Part shown: positions 1-13,339 of the stretch, in pieces
Layout: every line of letters starts with the position of its first letter
Position numbering within the stretch: position 1 is the stretch's first letter
Origin: Eulemur rufifrons
Taxonomy: Eukaryota; Chordata; Mammalia; Primates; Lemuridae
Reading direction: 5' to 3'
Assembly (NCBI RefSeq): GCF_041146395.1
Contig: NC_090996.1
Location: 28,420,738 to 28,484,737, forward strand
DNA length: 64,000 nt
Notes under the pieces: generated by a model
Databases searched by the model: none
Told to the model about the DNA's origin: nothing
The model's input: the letters and a program-made list of their open reading frames with translations, nothing else
Program-made: the position numbers and the translations under genes

Positions 1-719
1 GGTGATACCCTCGGGGATGTCTTTTTCTTCTAGAATTTCATGACCGAAATAGCAAGGTTTGCCTGACTCTGGGAGAAGCTTTAAACAGTCTACGCATTAA
101 AATTCTTCATAGTAATCTCTTCAAAACAATGTACCCTTTTGTGACCTCAAGACTTTTTGCTGTTGCCTATGTGCGGGAATTATATAAATATTTACGTCTG
201 CACCATGGGCATTACATTTAAAGAGAAAATAGTTTCTGTTCTAGGAGGAAAAACAATTGCAGTTTTTTTTTTCCCCAGGCAGGTCAAAGTAGCCTCCTTA
301 TTCCTGGCCGTGCGAGCGACTCAGAAAACCCTGAAAGGTCCCCTTTTTTTCCTTGAAGGAAACTATATTTGCGAGTTTCCTTTGCTGGCGACTTGAGGTC
401 GGGAAGGAGCAATATTTCTTTTCCTAAGTTCAAAGAGAGGCTCAAAGCCCCCGAGAACTCAATTGACTTGCTAAGGTCACACATTGAGTGGGAAGAGAGG
501 GGCTGGACCTGGTCTCTTGGCACCTAACTCCTGTCTTGCCCGTAGGGTCCGCTGCTCCCTGCCGTTTTTGTTGTCTAGACAGAAAATGAAAGTTCCTTGT
601 CTCTGGACGTTTATGTTAAAAACTAATTTTTATCTTTGAAATCAAGGGAGAGGCAGAATAGAAACTCCTGATGTGTGTTTGCCTCTGTTCCTCTTTTCGT
701 CCCTTCCCGGAACACGGCA

Positions 720-880
720 GAGCTGATTCAAACCCTGCCCCTCACTTGCTGTGTGACCCCGCGCATGTGACTTGACCTCTCTGTGCTTTGGTTTCCTCAT
801 CCATAAACTGGGAGCGATAACACCCCCTTGAGAGGGTTGTGGAGGATAAAATAAGTCTGTGCGCGGTGCCCACACCTGTA
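720..880 (+). repeat. MIR SINE fragment
   Basis: Contains the MIR core: 'gctgtgtgaccc' followed by 'tgacctctctgtgctttgg' and 'tcctcatccataaactggg'. It is a diverged tRNA-derived SINE common to all mammals, lying in the LITAF intron. Confidence 0.75.
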
Positions 881-1496
881 AGCTACAGTTTGGGATTGTC
901 GCTAGGTGGACGGGCTGCCCTCGTTTGAACCCTGGGCAGTTTAAGCAATAGGAGGAAATTTCTTTCACGAGATAGCTTCCTCCTCAGAATATTTCCAGAT
1001 TCTACTTTATGTAAAGCAACGCCTTCCTGTAAGATGTTGAATCTTAAGTAGGTTTTTGGCAAGCGCGAGTTGTGAGGCCGTGTGAAGTTCCTGCCTGTGT
1101 GTGCCGGGACGGAGTATGTAGGTTGAGGGGTATTGATAGTATTTGGGGAACTGTATTTGGTTGCTGTAAGAAGCAGCTTCAGCCTTTCCGTATGGAAAAG
1201 AGATCAGTAAGACGGGGCCCTGGGGCCAGAGCTAAACAGACACCGGTTTGGAGTTTTGCTGGGACACAGTCACGTCCGTTTGTTGGTGGATTCTCTGCGA
1301 TTGTTTTCTCACTGAGGGTGGAGTTGCACAGTTGGAACAGAGACCCCACGGCCCGTCCAGACCAAAATAGCTACTGTCTGGCCCTTCACAAAAGAGTTCA
1401 CCAACCCCAATCTAAGACTTTGAAAAATTCCCAAATGACCCAAGATTTGAAAATGCACCCAGGACGGTCTGTGTATGGGAGGAACCTTGGCCTTGG

Positions 1497-2104
<608 letters not shown>

Positions 2105-3021
2105 GACTCAGCCGGACGTGGAGGGAGCTGGGTGCTGCGGGAAGTCCCTTCTGATTCTCATCCAGCCCTGCCCCTGGTGGAGGTTCTGCTCCGGTGGTCT
2201 CAGCTCTCCAGGGGGCCCATCTTCATGTCTTCTTTTGGGGGGAAAAAATGTCACAAAACTAACAAACCTCCAAACCCCAGAAATTGCTGCTTGGAGGCGT
2301 GCACAGGACATGCAAAGACGTTGCCCTTGAGTGCCCGTTCAAGGGTCTCCTGCCTACCCGTGACCCCGAGTCATCCCATCTAACTGTGATCGTTGCCCCA
2401 CCCGAACACCTTCCTGTGATTTGCCATCGGTTGGCTCCTTTTCCTGCCTCCGTGGGCCTTTCTGGTGGGCTTGAACTGGGAAGCCACAGGTTGCCTTATG
2501 TTTAAGGCTGTTCTGCCCCGAACGCGGCTGAACCAGCCTTTAGTGCCTACCACCTTACCCCCCTGTCCCCACCCCTGAGGACAAACTCTTGCCTTATAGA
2601 CTTTATGGGCTTGGCTCTTAGATTCTGTAATTGCAGACTTCATTAGCACACACACTCACTTTAATTTTTAATTTTTTTTTTTTTTTTTTTTTAAGTATAA
2701 GGAGAGGCCATTAATACCCGCTAGACACCTATCCATGAGGTCATCAGCGCATGCTAGAAAAATCGGGCTGGGTTTTATCACTGGTCTGCCTCCCCTGTTC
2801 TTGTGCCAGTTCCTTGGCACCATTTTACATGAAGGGAACTTTTTCTTCCCATAGATTCCTTGTATTAACAGTTTTCATGCCCTCCTCTGGGTCTTACATG
2901 CCTTCGAAAGTAATTTTGAAAGGAGGGCTTTAGAAAGCCGTTTTCTGTGACCGTACGATTGGTATTGTTTTCCCACTGGCCGGTGCGCTCTTACTTTTTG
3001 TTGTTGTTAACAGTGAATGAG

Positions 3022-3418
<397 letters not shown>

Positions 3419-3946
3419 TCAGTGTGGTTGCTAAGAAACCTCCATCACGGAGCTGCGGAAGCAGAGTCCCGTTTGGGTTGCCGGTGGTGGCTTTAGAAAG
3501 AGGAGGACAGGCGTGTCCGAACACGTCTTAGCGCCGTGGTGCTGGAGAGCTTGGGCACCGCAACTGTTTCAAAGGAATCTAAAGCCTGATCTTGTTTTCC
3601 AGAGATACAATTTGTTGCCTAACATCGGAAGCCATGGTTTCCAGGACTCAAGCAGCAAGCCAGAGGTCTAGGTTGGCGGCTGCATCGTCTTGGAAATCAG
3701 GAGAAAGCCGGGCTTGACTTTCAGGAGCCCCCGTTTTGATAATACATTGGCACGGGGATCTCTTGTGAATAATACCATGTAGAAAGAAAAATTAGACCTT
3801 GAACAAAAATCTGTATATTTGTTGAAAATGACAGTCGTAACCATTGATTTGCCTTATCCATTTGATGTTTTGAAAATTCTAGTAATTATTTTTTTTGCAA
3901 TGAATATGGATACCACATAGTACTTTGGTGTTATCTGTTTTTAAGA

Positions 3947-3952
3947 AATAAA
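3947..3952 (+). promoter_or_regulatory. LITAF: LITAF polyadenylation signal
   Basis: Canonical AATAAA in 'ttaagaaataaagtctttgg', about 1.85 kb after the LITAF stop. It is followed within about 25 bases by a GT/T-rich stretch, as expected for a poly(A) site. Upstream AATAAA-like motifs are not as well placed. Confidence 0.75.
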
Positions 3953-3970
3953 GTCTTTGGTTCACTCGAT

Positions 3971-6540
3971 GAACTATTTATCAATTCTTACGGTGTGAAG
4001 AAAGGTCTCATGTTGTGTTTTTAGCCGTTGCTACAAAGAACCTTTATTTGCTCCATAACAGCAGAAAAATCCTTGCTAGTAAAAACTTCAGACTGGCTGA
4101 ATATCCTGCAATGTCAAGATGACCGATGTCGAGTTGGGCGGATTGCTAACGAGTCGGATTTGAACACTAGGCTGTTGGAACCCAGTAGGCGTCATCGGTG
4201 GCAGCAAGCCATAGCTTTCAAGTTTTAATAAAATGCACAGAAGAAAGCTGTCCTCATTCATTCTCCGAACAAAACACGCTTTGTGAGATGCTAAAAGGCG
4301 GGTATTGTAACATGCTAGGAATATGGCTGCCACCCCCTACCCCCCCTGCCTACCTGATGATGCAGCTTCATTTTGGAAGGTGCAGGAAAATAATGTCATC
4401 TTGGTGTGGCTTACATTGTCATGTAAACCCCAAATTATGGTCTTAAAAAATTGCTGCTCCCTAGATTCCTGCTGGTGTGGTTTTTTCTTTCACTTGACAA
4501 AATTCAAGACCATGCATATTTAGCAGTTTTGCTCAGACGGTGGTATAGAAATGATCTCAAGCTGTTATTAATTACATATGCAACGTCTTTGAAACAAGAG
4601 CCCCATTTCAGGGACTGAAAAAAACATACATTATGTAGCATTTTAATGTCACAGGCATGGAGAAGCATTCATTCATTCATTGGACGTTCCTTTTTATTGT
4701 TCAAAGTGTGGACTTAATATATTTTTGCAAATTAAAAGGCTCTTTTGTTCTGCCACTGTTTGTTGGGGACTTTGGAGTTAGTCTGTTGCAAACACTGGAT
4801 CCCGTTCAATGAATGCAAGGGCTTTATACCTACTACCCACTTGGACCTCGAAGAAGAATTTTACCAATTTCAAACCAGAAGTGTCTATATCTTAGATACT
4901 ATTACATCCACCTAGGACTTGTAATAAGTGTTGGTTTGTGTGTTAACAAAAAGTATTCAGCCATCACATCTATTTAAGAAAACTTTAAGGACATGACAGA
5001 TTCCTTGCTAACGGCAGCATTGCCCACGAAAATGTTTTCTCTGGGACAACTGGCTTCCCAATCGCTACGGAGACCACTTGTGCTGGGTGAACTGTTTATA
5101 AATGTAGCTTCATCTACTCACACAATTTGGCCTTGGTTTCCCCAGTGAGAGCCTGTCGTGTTTGGGATGTTAAAATGCTTCTCCGGCTTTCTGGGCTCAA
5201 GATTTCTGTGAGGAGTGAATCTAGACATTGGAATTTTCCTTGCAGAATTCTGATTTGCATTTTGGATCCTTATTAAAGTTATCTCTTGCCTTTGTGCCTC
5301 AAATGTTTACAATTTGTCTAGTTTTTACAGGCACAGGAGTGAATTGGAAGTAGATCTAGCAAGGGCATGAAAGAGAGACTAGGAGTAGTTTTGGTTTTTT
5401 TTTTTTAATGCAAGAATTTTAAAGAAACAGGATTCTGAGGCTCAGAGAGGCTAAAATGAAAAGTAAGAAAACAGTTCACAGGCAAGTGTACATTCTAGTG
5501 CATTTAACTAACCGTCTCGCCACTGCTCTCTACAGCATTAGGAATATGTTCTCCCATTTAAGTACTTTTTTTTCCCTTTCAAATAGATTATTTCCTAGGT
5601 ACCCCCTTGCCTCATGCATGCAGAGCCTCCCTGACTATCAACATCCCCCACCAGAGTTGCACATTTATTACAATTCCTGCACCTACATTGACATATCATT
5701 ATTACCCAAAGCCCGTGGTTTACATTAGAGTTTACTCTATGGGTTGCACATTCTGTGGGTTTGGACAAGTGTGTGTGACATGTAGCCACCAGTATGATAC
5801 TGCACAGAATGGTTTCACCACCCTAAAAACCCCGAGCTCTGCCTGTCCATCCCTCCCACCCCACCCCAAGCCCTGGCAACTACTTACTTTTTACTCTCCA
5901 CGGTTTTGCCTTTTCCAGAATGTCGTATCGTTGGAATCCCACAGTATGTAGCCTTTTCAGGTTGGCTTCTTTCACTTAGTGATACGCATTTAAGTTTCCT
6001 CCATGTCTTTTCATGGCTGGGTAGCGTGTTTCTTTTTAGTGCTAGGTCATGTTCCATTGTCTGGATGTGTGTAAGTGCACATGGACGTACTCGCAAAGCT
6101 TAGTCCGGCCGTGTCTGCTAAGTGATCTCGTCCACAGTTGCCCAAATGGGCAAAATCAACCTAGTGGAAGTGTCCAAAATCACAATGTATCACTGGCAAT
6201 AGAGCTGAGTATTGCTTGTGAAACTTGGATGTGCAGATGTGTGTGTGGGTGTTGGGGGGGTCACAGTGCAAAGTGTGTGTCGGGGGGCAAGATTTGGAAG
6301 CCTCTGGTTGATATATCTGTGGATTTCTCATTGTTTATCTTTGATTGACTCCTGCTGTATTTGAGGCATTATACCGTCAGAGCAGAAAACACGACCCTGC
6401 CTGGGAAGAGGGAACAGTGGGCTTAGCACCGCCCTGCCAACGCTTCCAGCGGCTTCTTTCTCTCTTCCTCACTTCCTGTTTCTTTCCCTCCCTCCCTCCC
6501 TTCCTTCCTTTCTTCCTCTCTTCTTATCTAAAATTCACCT
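3971..6540. other. Intergenic, no gene seen
   Basis: AT-moderate sequence with no credible exon. The part from about 5560 to 6100 carries L1M-type 3' sequence ('ggcttctttcacttagtgat', 'gtcatgttccattgtctgg'). A (CCTT)n tract lies at about 6480-6525. The rest is either unique or too diverged to classify. Confidence 0.6.
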
Positions 6541-6542
6541 AA

Positions 6543-7090
6543 TCTTAAAGTATATAATTCAGTGGCTTTTCGTGCATTTGCAATGTTTTGTAACCATCAC
6601 TTCTGCCTAGTTCCAAAACATTTTCATCAGCCCACAATAAAGCCCCACACGCCATTAGCGGTGCCTCCCCATGCCCTCCTCCCCTCCCCCGCCCTGGCAG
6701 TCCCCGCTCTGTTTTCTGTCTCTCCAGACTTGCCTCTACTGGGCATTTCACATAAATGGAATCACATAGTGTGTGGTCTTTGTGTCTGGGTCTTTCACTT
6801 AACGTAAGTGAGGTTCATCCGCATTGTAATGTGTCTCCGTGCTTTGTTCGTTCCTTTTTGTGGCTGAATAATATTCCATTATACGGACAGGGCAGTTGGC
6901 TTCTCCCTTTATCCTTCGGTGGACATGTGGGTTATTTCTACCTCTGGCTGCTGTGAATAAAGCTGCTGTGGACATTGGTTCCCAGGTGGTTGTGTGGACA
7001 TGTTGTCGGTTCCCTTGGGTACCTACCTAGGGATAGGATTGCTGGGTTAGATCGTGATTCTGTTTAACTCCTTGAGGAACTGCCTGGTGG
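6543..7090 (+). repeat. L1M-type LINE-1 fragment
   Basis: Shows the landmarks of the old L1 segment found many times in this window: 'cataaatggaatcacatag', 'tctttcacttaac', 'gaataatattccattatac', 'ggttatttctacc', 'ctgctgtgaataaagctgc', 'gggataggattgctgggtta'. It is a decayed, non-coding remnant. Confidence 0.75.
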
Positions 7091-7129
7091 CCTCTTCAAG
7101 AAATGTGTCCTTATTACCAAAACCTCATC

Positions 7130-7400
7130 CCCCAAGAGCTGCCCGTGTGCAGCCGCCCTGGCGTGGAGCACTTTGCCATCTTCCGAAGCGAGAGTCATCT
7201 GGGGCAGCCTGGCGGCAGCAGAGCAGGACAGGGAGCAGGGAGACCTGCACCGCGACTCCCCGGCCGGCCCGAGCGCCATTCGCGCCTGCTGGGCCTGCTC
7301 AGAGCGTGAAAGGTGCGGGGCGGGGGATGCCGCGTCTCAGCATCTCACGCACCCTCCGAGAAGGCGCGGCCAACTCTGGTACATTCTCGGGAGTCCCCAG
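7130..7400. other. Local CpG-rich patch, function unknown
   Basis: A GC-rich stretch with clustered CpG dinucleotides (for example 'cgcgactccccggccggccc' and 'gaaggcgcggccaac') that stands out from its CpG-poor repeat neighbours. No exon with splice sites is evident. It could be a small CpG island, an orphan regulatory element or the remnant of one. Seen directly: composition only. Confidence 0.35.
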
Positions 7401-7449
7401 GTGAACTCAGGTGTTCACCCGTATGCCCAGCTTGGGATCCGGCAGTGAA

Positions 7450-8651
7450 GGGGCAGACACTGTCCCGTCCCTTGTGGAACTGGTGACAAGCGGGGGGAGA
7501 CAGAGACATCGCATGAGAAAAGCTAACATTACAAACTGTGGGGGCGTGCAGGAAAACAGGGTATCGTAGGGAGAGACACGTCCTCCACTACGGTTATGTC
7601 ATTCTGACGTTTCAGGAGATGGCGTCAGGTCTCAAAGCCAAACAAGTCTGAAGCTTCCTCAGGAAAGTTCCTTGCTGTTCTGTGTCATCCTTGTGCCATG
7701 TAATTTGCTGTTTCTCCCCCTCTGCGTGGAATCGCTGGGTTTCTTCCATATTCTTCCCGACAGTGGCAGCCCCTGGAGACAGTCCTTGGCTCGCTGTGTC
7801 CCCACGTCCTGTTGGTAAACAGGAAGACAGGCTTTGCTTCGGGAAGTAGGTGGATTCCAGTGGGACGCGGCTCTGCGTACCTGCCCGCGGCCAGGAGAAA
7901 ATGTCAGCTCTGCCCAGAGGGTCTCCCAGGTGTTTGCCCACGAGGGCGGAGACCCCCTCTCGGACCTGGGCTCCTCCAAGCAGAGCAGACTCCACCATTC
8001 CCGGTGGGGACATTTTGGAAAAGGAGAAAGTGGTAAACATTTGACCATCATTTTCAACGTTTCTGTTGATTTGTTTGCAGGGGATTCTAGAGAGAGTAGG
8101 GAAGAGGGTGCACGGTAAGAATGCAGTTTGTAGAGTAGTTTTCTAAGTATAATTTGCATTTCTTGCTTTTGTCTGAAATTAAAGTGGTAGGAAAAAAACG
8201 ACCGTCATATGCCTCGTGGAGAGGTCGCACGGGCTGGGGTCTCAGCCTTCTGCATGGCTCGAACCCGGGCCCCAGCGGCAGCACGGCAATGAGCTCCCGA
8301 GAGCCCGGCGGGACTTCTGATCACAGCGACATCCCCGTGTGTGGCAGCCTGCGCCTCATCTGCTGCAGCGACACAAACTACAGGACACTTTCCCCACATT
8401 TTCACGGAGGGCCTTTGTAGTTGTGTTGGTTTATCTTGCCCGGCTTGGTTGTTTTTCTATTATAATTAAATGTCTTCCTCTTTGTTTTGTGTCTAGCCCG
8501 CCCTGTGTCTTCAGGTCTTTACCAGTGACCAGATGGTGCACGTGAGTGTGTGCGGTGGGGGTGTCTGTGGGTGTTCGTTGGGGAGGGTCTGGGTGTCTGT
8601 GGTGTGCGTGTGAGGTGGGCTTGGGTGTCTCTGTAGCTGTGTCTGGCCCTA

Positions 8652-8686
<35 letters not shown>

Positions 8687-9700
8687 CTGTGTCCCTGTGT
8701 GTGTCTCCAAGGTGTGTGTACAGGAAGAAGAAGGGTTGGAACTCTCTGGAGCCGCCCTCTCCTGGAAGCCTTCGGTCCCCAGCTTGGGAGCCCTCCAAGG
8801 ACTTTCAGGGTAACCACCCTCCTGCGGGAAGATAAATGCCTGTCACCTCACTGATCTCAGGGACTAGAGGGCACGAAGGATTACTCCTTCCATTGTCCTA
8901 CAGGGTGCAGTGGATCACCCCTGGCCTCTCTGACCTTGTCAATTACAGGTGAGGCCACAGGTGGGTGAATCCAGCTGGGAAAGGCTCTCAGTGACATCCG
9001 CCACAGGGCCAGGGCCATCTCCTGGGGAGCATTTAAGACCTTCCTGCTCAGGCCACACCCCAGGTCAATCAGCCTGTCCCCCAGGAACTGCCATGCCTGG
9101 GGCTCATGGAAGAGCTTTAATATTATTATTTTTTTTAATCAGAAGGAAAAAAGCCTGACTATAATATAATAATAAATCCAGCCTGGATCCTATTTCTCTT
9201 TATATTATATTAATACCAACACAGTCATAAAATATACTTTTTAATATATTTTTATGGAGGAAGAGGCCCACGGAAGTGCTAAGGTGGCCCTGACCTCCTG
9301 GTGGCTCCGACGTGCCCCCGGGTCACCGGCCCGGCCCGGTGGCTGGTGTTAGTGTGCAGGGCTCCGTCATCAATGTGGGAGTCCGCAGTGCCGAGGTTTA
9401 TTTGGTCGGGGCCACTGGGTGTGTGACACGTTCCCCAGACACAGCAGCAGATAGGGGGGACGGGCTGCGCGCTCTCGGGGAATCCAAACAAGAACATCGT
9501 TTCAGGATCGCCTTGCACATTGTGATAAGGTAATCTGGCGTGTAAACATTTCCTCGAATGTTGTCTTCACCAATCTTGCCAAGGACTCTTCCAGATAGAA
9601 AGGAAAAGCAACACCATCTTACAAAGAAAGTAACAGGGGCTCGGAAATAAGTGTGATTTACACGGGGCAGCTGAGCAAGTCATAGCAGAGTGACTCCTTC
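7450..9700. other. Intergenic, no gene seen
   Basis: Mostly unclassified sequence with a long TG-rich tract (8535-8700) and an AT-rich segment (9115-9255). Open frames on both strands in 7.6-8.2 kb lack splice sites and homology and are treated as chance. Confidence 0.55.
8535..8702. repeat. TG-rich minisatellite with (GT)n core
   Basis: Irregular 'ggtgtctgtgggtgt'-like units run into a pure (TG) dinucleotide stretch at about 8655-8687. It is simple sequence. The open frames across it on both strands (Cys/Val-rich or Thr/His-rich) are by-products of the repeat. Confidence 0.9.
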
Positions 9701-10045
9701 TGGTCCCGAAATTCGCCTCGGGCTTGTTAAAATACAGATTCCTGGGCCCCGTGTATGGAGATTCTGATTCAGAGGGGGCCCAGGAATATGCATTTTTAAG
9801 AAATGGCAGGGCGTTGTGGCATGCGCCTGTAGTCCCGGCTACTTGGGAGGCTGAGGCGGGAGGCTGAGGCTTGAGGCTCGCTTGAGCCCAGGAGTTCGAG
9901 GCTGCAGTGAGCTATGACCGTGCCTGTGAATGGCCATGGCACTCCAGCCTGGGCAACTAGTGAGACCCCCATCTCTTAAAAAGAAGGAAGAAAGAAAGTG
10001 CCCAGGTGCTTCCTAAGGACAGGCAAGTTTGAGAAGCGCTGTTCC
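9700..10045. mobile_element. MER5A-like hAT element split by an Alu monomer
   Basis: Bases 9702-9803 ('gggcttgttaaaatacagat', 'gattctgattcagag') and 9990-10043 ('gcccaggtgcttcctaagga', 'gtttgagaagcgctg') are the two halves of a MER5A-type non-autonomous hAT transposon. A monomeric 7SL-derived SINE lies between them. The order of events is clear: the hAT fragment is older and the SINE jumped into it. Confidence 0.65.
9804..9990 (+). mobile_element. Monomeric Alu-like SINE (free arm)
   Basis: A single 7SL-type arm with 'gtagtcccggctacttggga', 'cccaggagttcgaggctgca' and 'actccagcctgggcaacta', ending in a short A-rich tail. It has one arm only, and it carries a small internal duplication ('ggctgaggcgggaggctgag'). 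Confidence 0.75.
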
Positions 10046-10164
10046 GTGAGGCCTGAGATCAGATGGGTCAGAGAGAAGAGACTGAAATCAGGGTTCTCAG
10101 CCTCACTCCGGGGCCAGATCATCCTTGTTGAGGAGGCCAGGACTGTGTGTCGTATAACAGGATG

Positions 10165-10300
10165 CTCAGCATCACCCTGGGCTCTGTCCACTAGATGCCA
10201 GCAGCAGTCCCCAGTTGTGACAATCAAAAATGGCTCCAGACACCGCTAAATATCCCCGAGTAGGGACAAAATCGCTCCCATTGAGAGCTCTTGGGCAAAG
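10165..10300 (-). mobile_element. MER20-like hAT fragment
   Basis: Carries, in reverse sense, 'ccactagatgccagcagcag', 'ccccagttgtgacaatc' and 'ggctccagacaccgctaaat', which match the element copies at 28.16, 38.86 and 45.26 kb. I believe the family is MER20 (hAT-Charlie, non-autonomous), but the name is from memory. Confidence 0.55.
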
Positions 10301-10369
10301 TGCATGGGTGGAAGAAAACATTTCCTGGGTTTGAGAATCGGGTGTCTCTCACTCACCCCAGGCTGTGGT

Positions 10370-10735
10370 TAAACTATGCCGATTTCCATAGCAAGGAATG
10401 CAGCACTGACACATGCTACGACGTGGGCGAACCCCGAAAACATGCCGAGTGAAAGCAGCCAGACGTAGAAGGTCGCGCAGTGCATGACTCCATTTCTATG
10501 AAATATACAGAATAGGTGACCCACAGAGACAGAAAGCAGACTGGCGGGTGTCCGGGCTGGGAGGAGGGGAACGACTGCCTCGTGGGTACGGGGTCTCCTT
10601 TGGGGCTGATGAAAATGGTTTGCAACTAGAGGTGGGGGCTGCACAACACTGGGAATGTACTCATTGCCACTGAATCGTTCACTTTAAAATTGTTTAATTT
10701 TTGTAGGTGAATTTCACCTCAATAAAACATGCCAG
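10370..10735 (+). repeat. L1M 3' end fragment
   Basis: Shows the terminal L1M landmarks 'gactccatttctatgaaata', 'gacagaaagcagactggcgg', 'gctgatgaaaatggtttgca' and 'ttcacctcaataaaa'. This 3' UTR type recurs at 22.69-23.1 kb. Confidence 0.7.
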
Positions 10736-11163
10736 TTTGTATCATCTAATGTGACAACTGGTGAGACGGGGACGGAGTGAATTGTGAATGCAGTATGTGC
10801 ACTGGAGTGGATATTTAAACGGGGCAGTAACCGTTCCCAAGTGCAACAAAACTATAATAGCTAATTAAATAATTAGAAAGCAAACGGTAGAATTTGAGGA
10901 CAGGACCTCAGAATCAGCATCTTTGGAATGAGTACGGTGCTGGGTTAAAGTGGACTGTACATGCTTGCTGAATCTGGGAAGAAAAAACGAAGTGAAAACA
11001 GTTAATTCCTCAAGACCCGCGACCGAGCCACTTGCAACCGTTGTGTGGCTGGGGCAAGTCATTTAAACCTCCCAGAGTTCCTCTCTTCTCTGCAAAGAGG
11101 CAGCTGATTCTTCCAGCTCTAAATGCCTGTGTTGGGAAGCGGACAGGTCCCAGGGGAGGCTAT

Positions 11164-11213
11164 GAACATGTCAGAACATTCTAGAACACTTCAGAACATA
11201 CTGGAACATGCCA
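11164..11213. repeat. Five-unit 10-bp tandem array of GAACA motifs
   Basis: Five consecutive 10-mers all begin GAACA: gaacatgtca, gaacattcta, gaacacttca, gaacatactg and gaacatgcca. The first and last differ at one position from the p53-family half-site RRRCWWGYYY; the GAACA core also resembles a steroid-receptor half-site. The array is seen directly; any binding is inference. Confidence 0.6.
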
Positions 11214-11292
11214 GGAGATAGCTCTCTTGACCTGTGAGGGGCAAGCTTGTAGGTGAGCTAGAGAACGCCTTGAGACACAGGTGTGGCACCCA

Positions 11293-11540
11293 TGAGCGAG
11301 TCTCAGGACCAGGCAGTGTGCAGCTTTGACAAGCTGGAGCAGAACAAGCCGAGCAGGTGAGACTCCATTTTGCAAGAACCGGCTACCTGTGTCCCCTCCC
11401 CACCGTCTGCTGCCAGGTGTGGGCGTCCGCAGCAGCACACCTAGGTCAGCGCGAGGGCGGAGGTGGTAGCCACCCTGGCAGGTCACTTGAAAGCCCCCCA
11501 CCCCTTCCTTCCACCCGTGGGCCGTGGGGGCTGCCTCCCC
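11293..11540 (+). repeat. Inverted duplicate, left copy
   Basis: This ~250-bp block is the diverged reverse complement of 13584-13831. Shared landmarks include 'tgagcgagtctcagg', 'ctggagcagaac', 'actccattttgcaagaac', 'ctgctgccaggtgtgggcg' and 'cccaccccttccttccac'. Both copies keep an open frame on the corresponding strand, but no splice sites or known family support a gene. It may be an unnamed interspersed repeat or a local inverted duplication. Confidence 0.7.
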
Positions 11541-11939
11541 GCCTGGACTGAGAGTGCCGTCGGCAGGGCGACTCTTTTGCATCCACCGTCTCCTCCTTGG
11601 GTCATGGGTCACAGGGCCCACTCCTGGGAGCAGGTACAAGCGCGTTGAAGTCCTCACGTGAGGGTCGTTACAGGGCCCCAGCAGCTGGGGTGAGCGGAAT
11701 GCCGGGCAGGTGTGTTTCTGCCAGGCTACGTGGAAGGGGGGGTTGATTACAGAGCTGAGGCCCAGGTGAGGTGGCTCGTGGGTCTCTGAGTAGCTAAGAA
11801 ATGGGGGGGCCAGGTGCTGGCAGAGGCGGGCCTCTAATGCAGGGAGAAGCACTTGGATTCTGCCGTAGACGCTCCTCCGTCAACAGCCGCTACAGAGGGC
11901 TTCCAGGGAAGAACTTACTGGGATTTTTGGTAAATACCT

Positions 11940-12350
11940 TCATTGAGATGTCATTCACATGCCACACAATTCGCCAGTGTAAGGTGTACAATTCATAGTT
12001 TTATTAGTATTAATATATTCACAGAGTTGTGCGACCACCACCACAATCAATTTTAGAACACTTCCACATCTCAAAAAGAAACCCCATACCCCGTAGTTGT
12101 CCCCGGCAACCCCACCCTGGCAACCACTAACGTATTTTCTATCTCCATAGATTTGCCCATTCTGGACATTTCATGTAAATGGAGTCATAGAACATGTATT
12201 CTTTCACTTTACAGAATGTTTTCAAGGTGCGTCCGTGTTGTGGCGTGAAAGTCACGTCATGACCAGGTAGTGTGCCGTTGCGTGGACACCCCACATTTTG
12301 TTTATCCGTGCATCTATTGATGGTTACTTTATCTTTAAAAAGTTCATGAT
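11940..12350 (+). repeat. L1M-type LINE-1 fragment
   Basis: Diverged copy with 'gagatgtcattcacatgcc', 'gtacaattcatagttttatt', 'acagagttgtgcgaccacca', 'tttgcccattctggacattt' and 'ctttcactttacagaatgtt'. It belongs to the same + strand series as the other L1M pieces. Confidence 0.75.
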
Positions 12351-12499
12351 TCTATAACTGCTACTCATCGTATTGGCTGTGCAAAAGAAAAGAAAAGCTT
12401 CATGCCATTTGTCAGTAAAATGATTTAAATAGTTTTCTTCCATATTCTTTTAAAAATGATCATCGTGGTAAGCCCAGGTAGAAAGTGTTGAATATGAAA

Positions 12500-13330
12500 A
12501 GGTGGCTATGAATGCGTTTGCCAGGACAGAACTGGGGCTGTCCCGGGCACGTGCGATGTGTGGACGCCGCTCCTGGGGCCAGGTGGGAGCGATGCCCCGC
12601 CTCGGGCCAGCTGAGGAGTCTGCCCCTGGTTAAAAGCCTACATGTGATTTTTTTCAGGCCTGATTACAGGCGATTGCAAAGGATTTACCCGGCAGGCTCC
12701 GGGGGCTGCCCTCCCACCCCGCACCTGGGGCCTGGCCGTGCACCGCGGCCTCGGAGGGCGCTGCAGCTCTGCTATCTGCGTTCAGCACCTGCGCTCCTAG
12801 CCCTGCGCCTTCGTTCCCGGATCTCTGCGTCTGAAGCCTCGGGCAGGGTCTCCCTCAGGTGCCCCTGGTGAGGCCTTTTCATGGGGGGAAGGAGGAGAAC
12901 CTGGAAGTTCCTTTCCCCCACTCTGACTCAGGACCCCATACTTTTCCACTTCTGGCCTCCTCCTGCGCCACCCCCAGTCCGTGAAACTGCCAGGACCCCA
13001 CATCCGGCCGGTGCACCTGACCCTCGGCTGCTGCCCAGTCCCCCTGGGGAAGCTGGAAGAGGTGGTCGTGCTTTCTCCAGTGTTGGCCTCTTGCTGTACC
13101 GTCACGGTGAGTGATTTGGGGCTTGACTCTCCGGTGTCTGGCGTGGTGCTCTGATGGGCTCCCCAGACGCTGGCTCCGCGGGGCTCCTGGTATCAGGTCT
13201 CTGATTACGAAATGGTGCTGACCTGTGAGCCGTAAAGCGAAATTAGCGGGTAGTGAGCAGGCTTGCAGATGCCGGGAGCGTAAGGACCAATCGTTATAGT
13301 TCACCCTTGTCACAGTGCGACTGTGAGTAT
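12500..13330. other. GC-rich unique stretch between the inverted duplicates
   Basis: A GC-rich segment with short open frames on both strands. I see no exon with paired splice sites matching a known family, so I call no gene. Because it lacks recognisable repeats it is a candidate for undetected regulatory sequence. Confidence 0.4.
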
Positions 13331-13339
13331 CGTGTCGAC

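Noticed and set aside
11181..11852. 223-residue open frame on the - strand sharing peptides with a frame at 13524-13865
   Set aside because: The sharing is explained by the inverted duplicates; no splice sites, start context or known family.
12512..12871. GC-rich 119-residue frame as an exon
   Set aside because: The acceptor-like 'tttttcag' inside has no matching donor with conserved coding; no family recognised.
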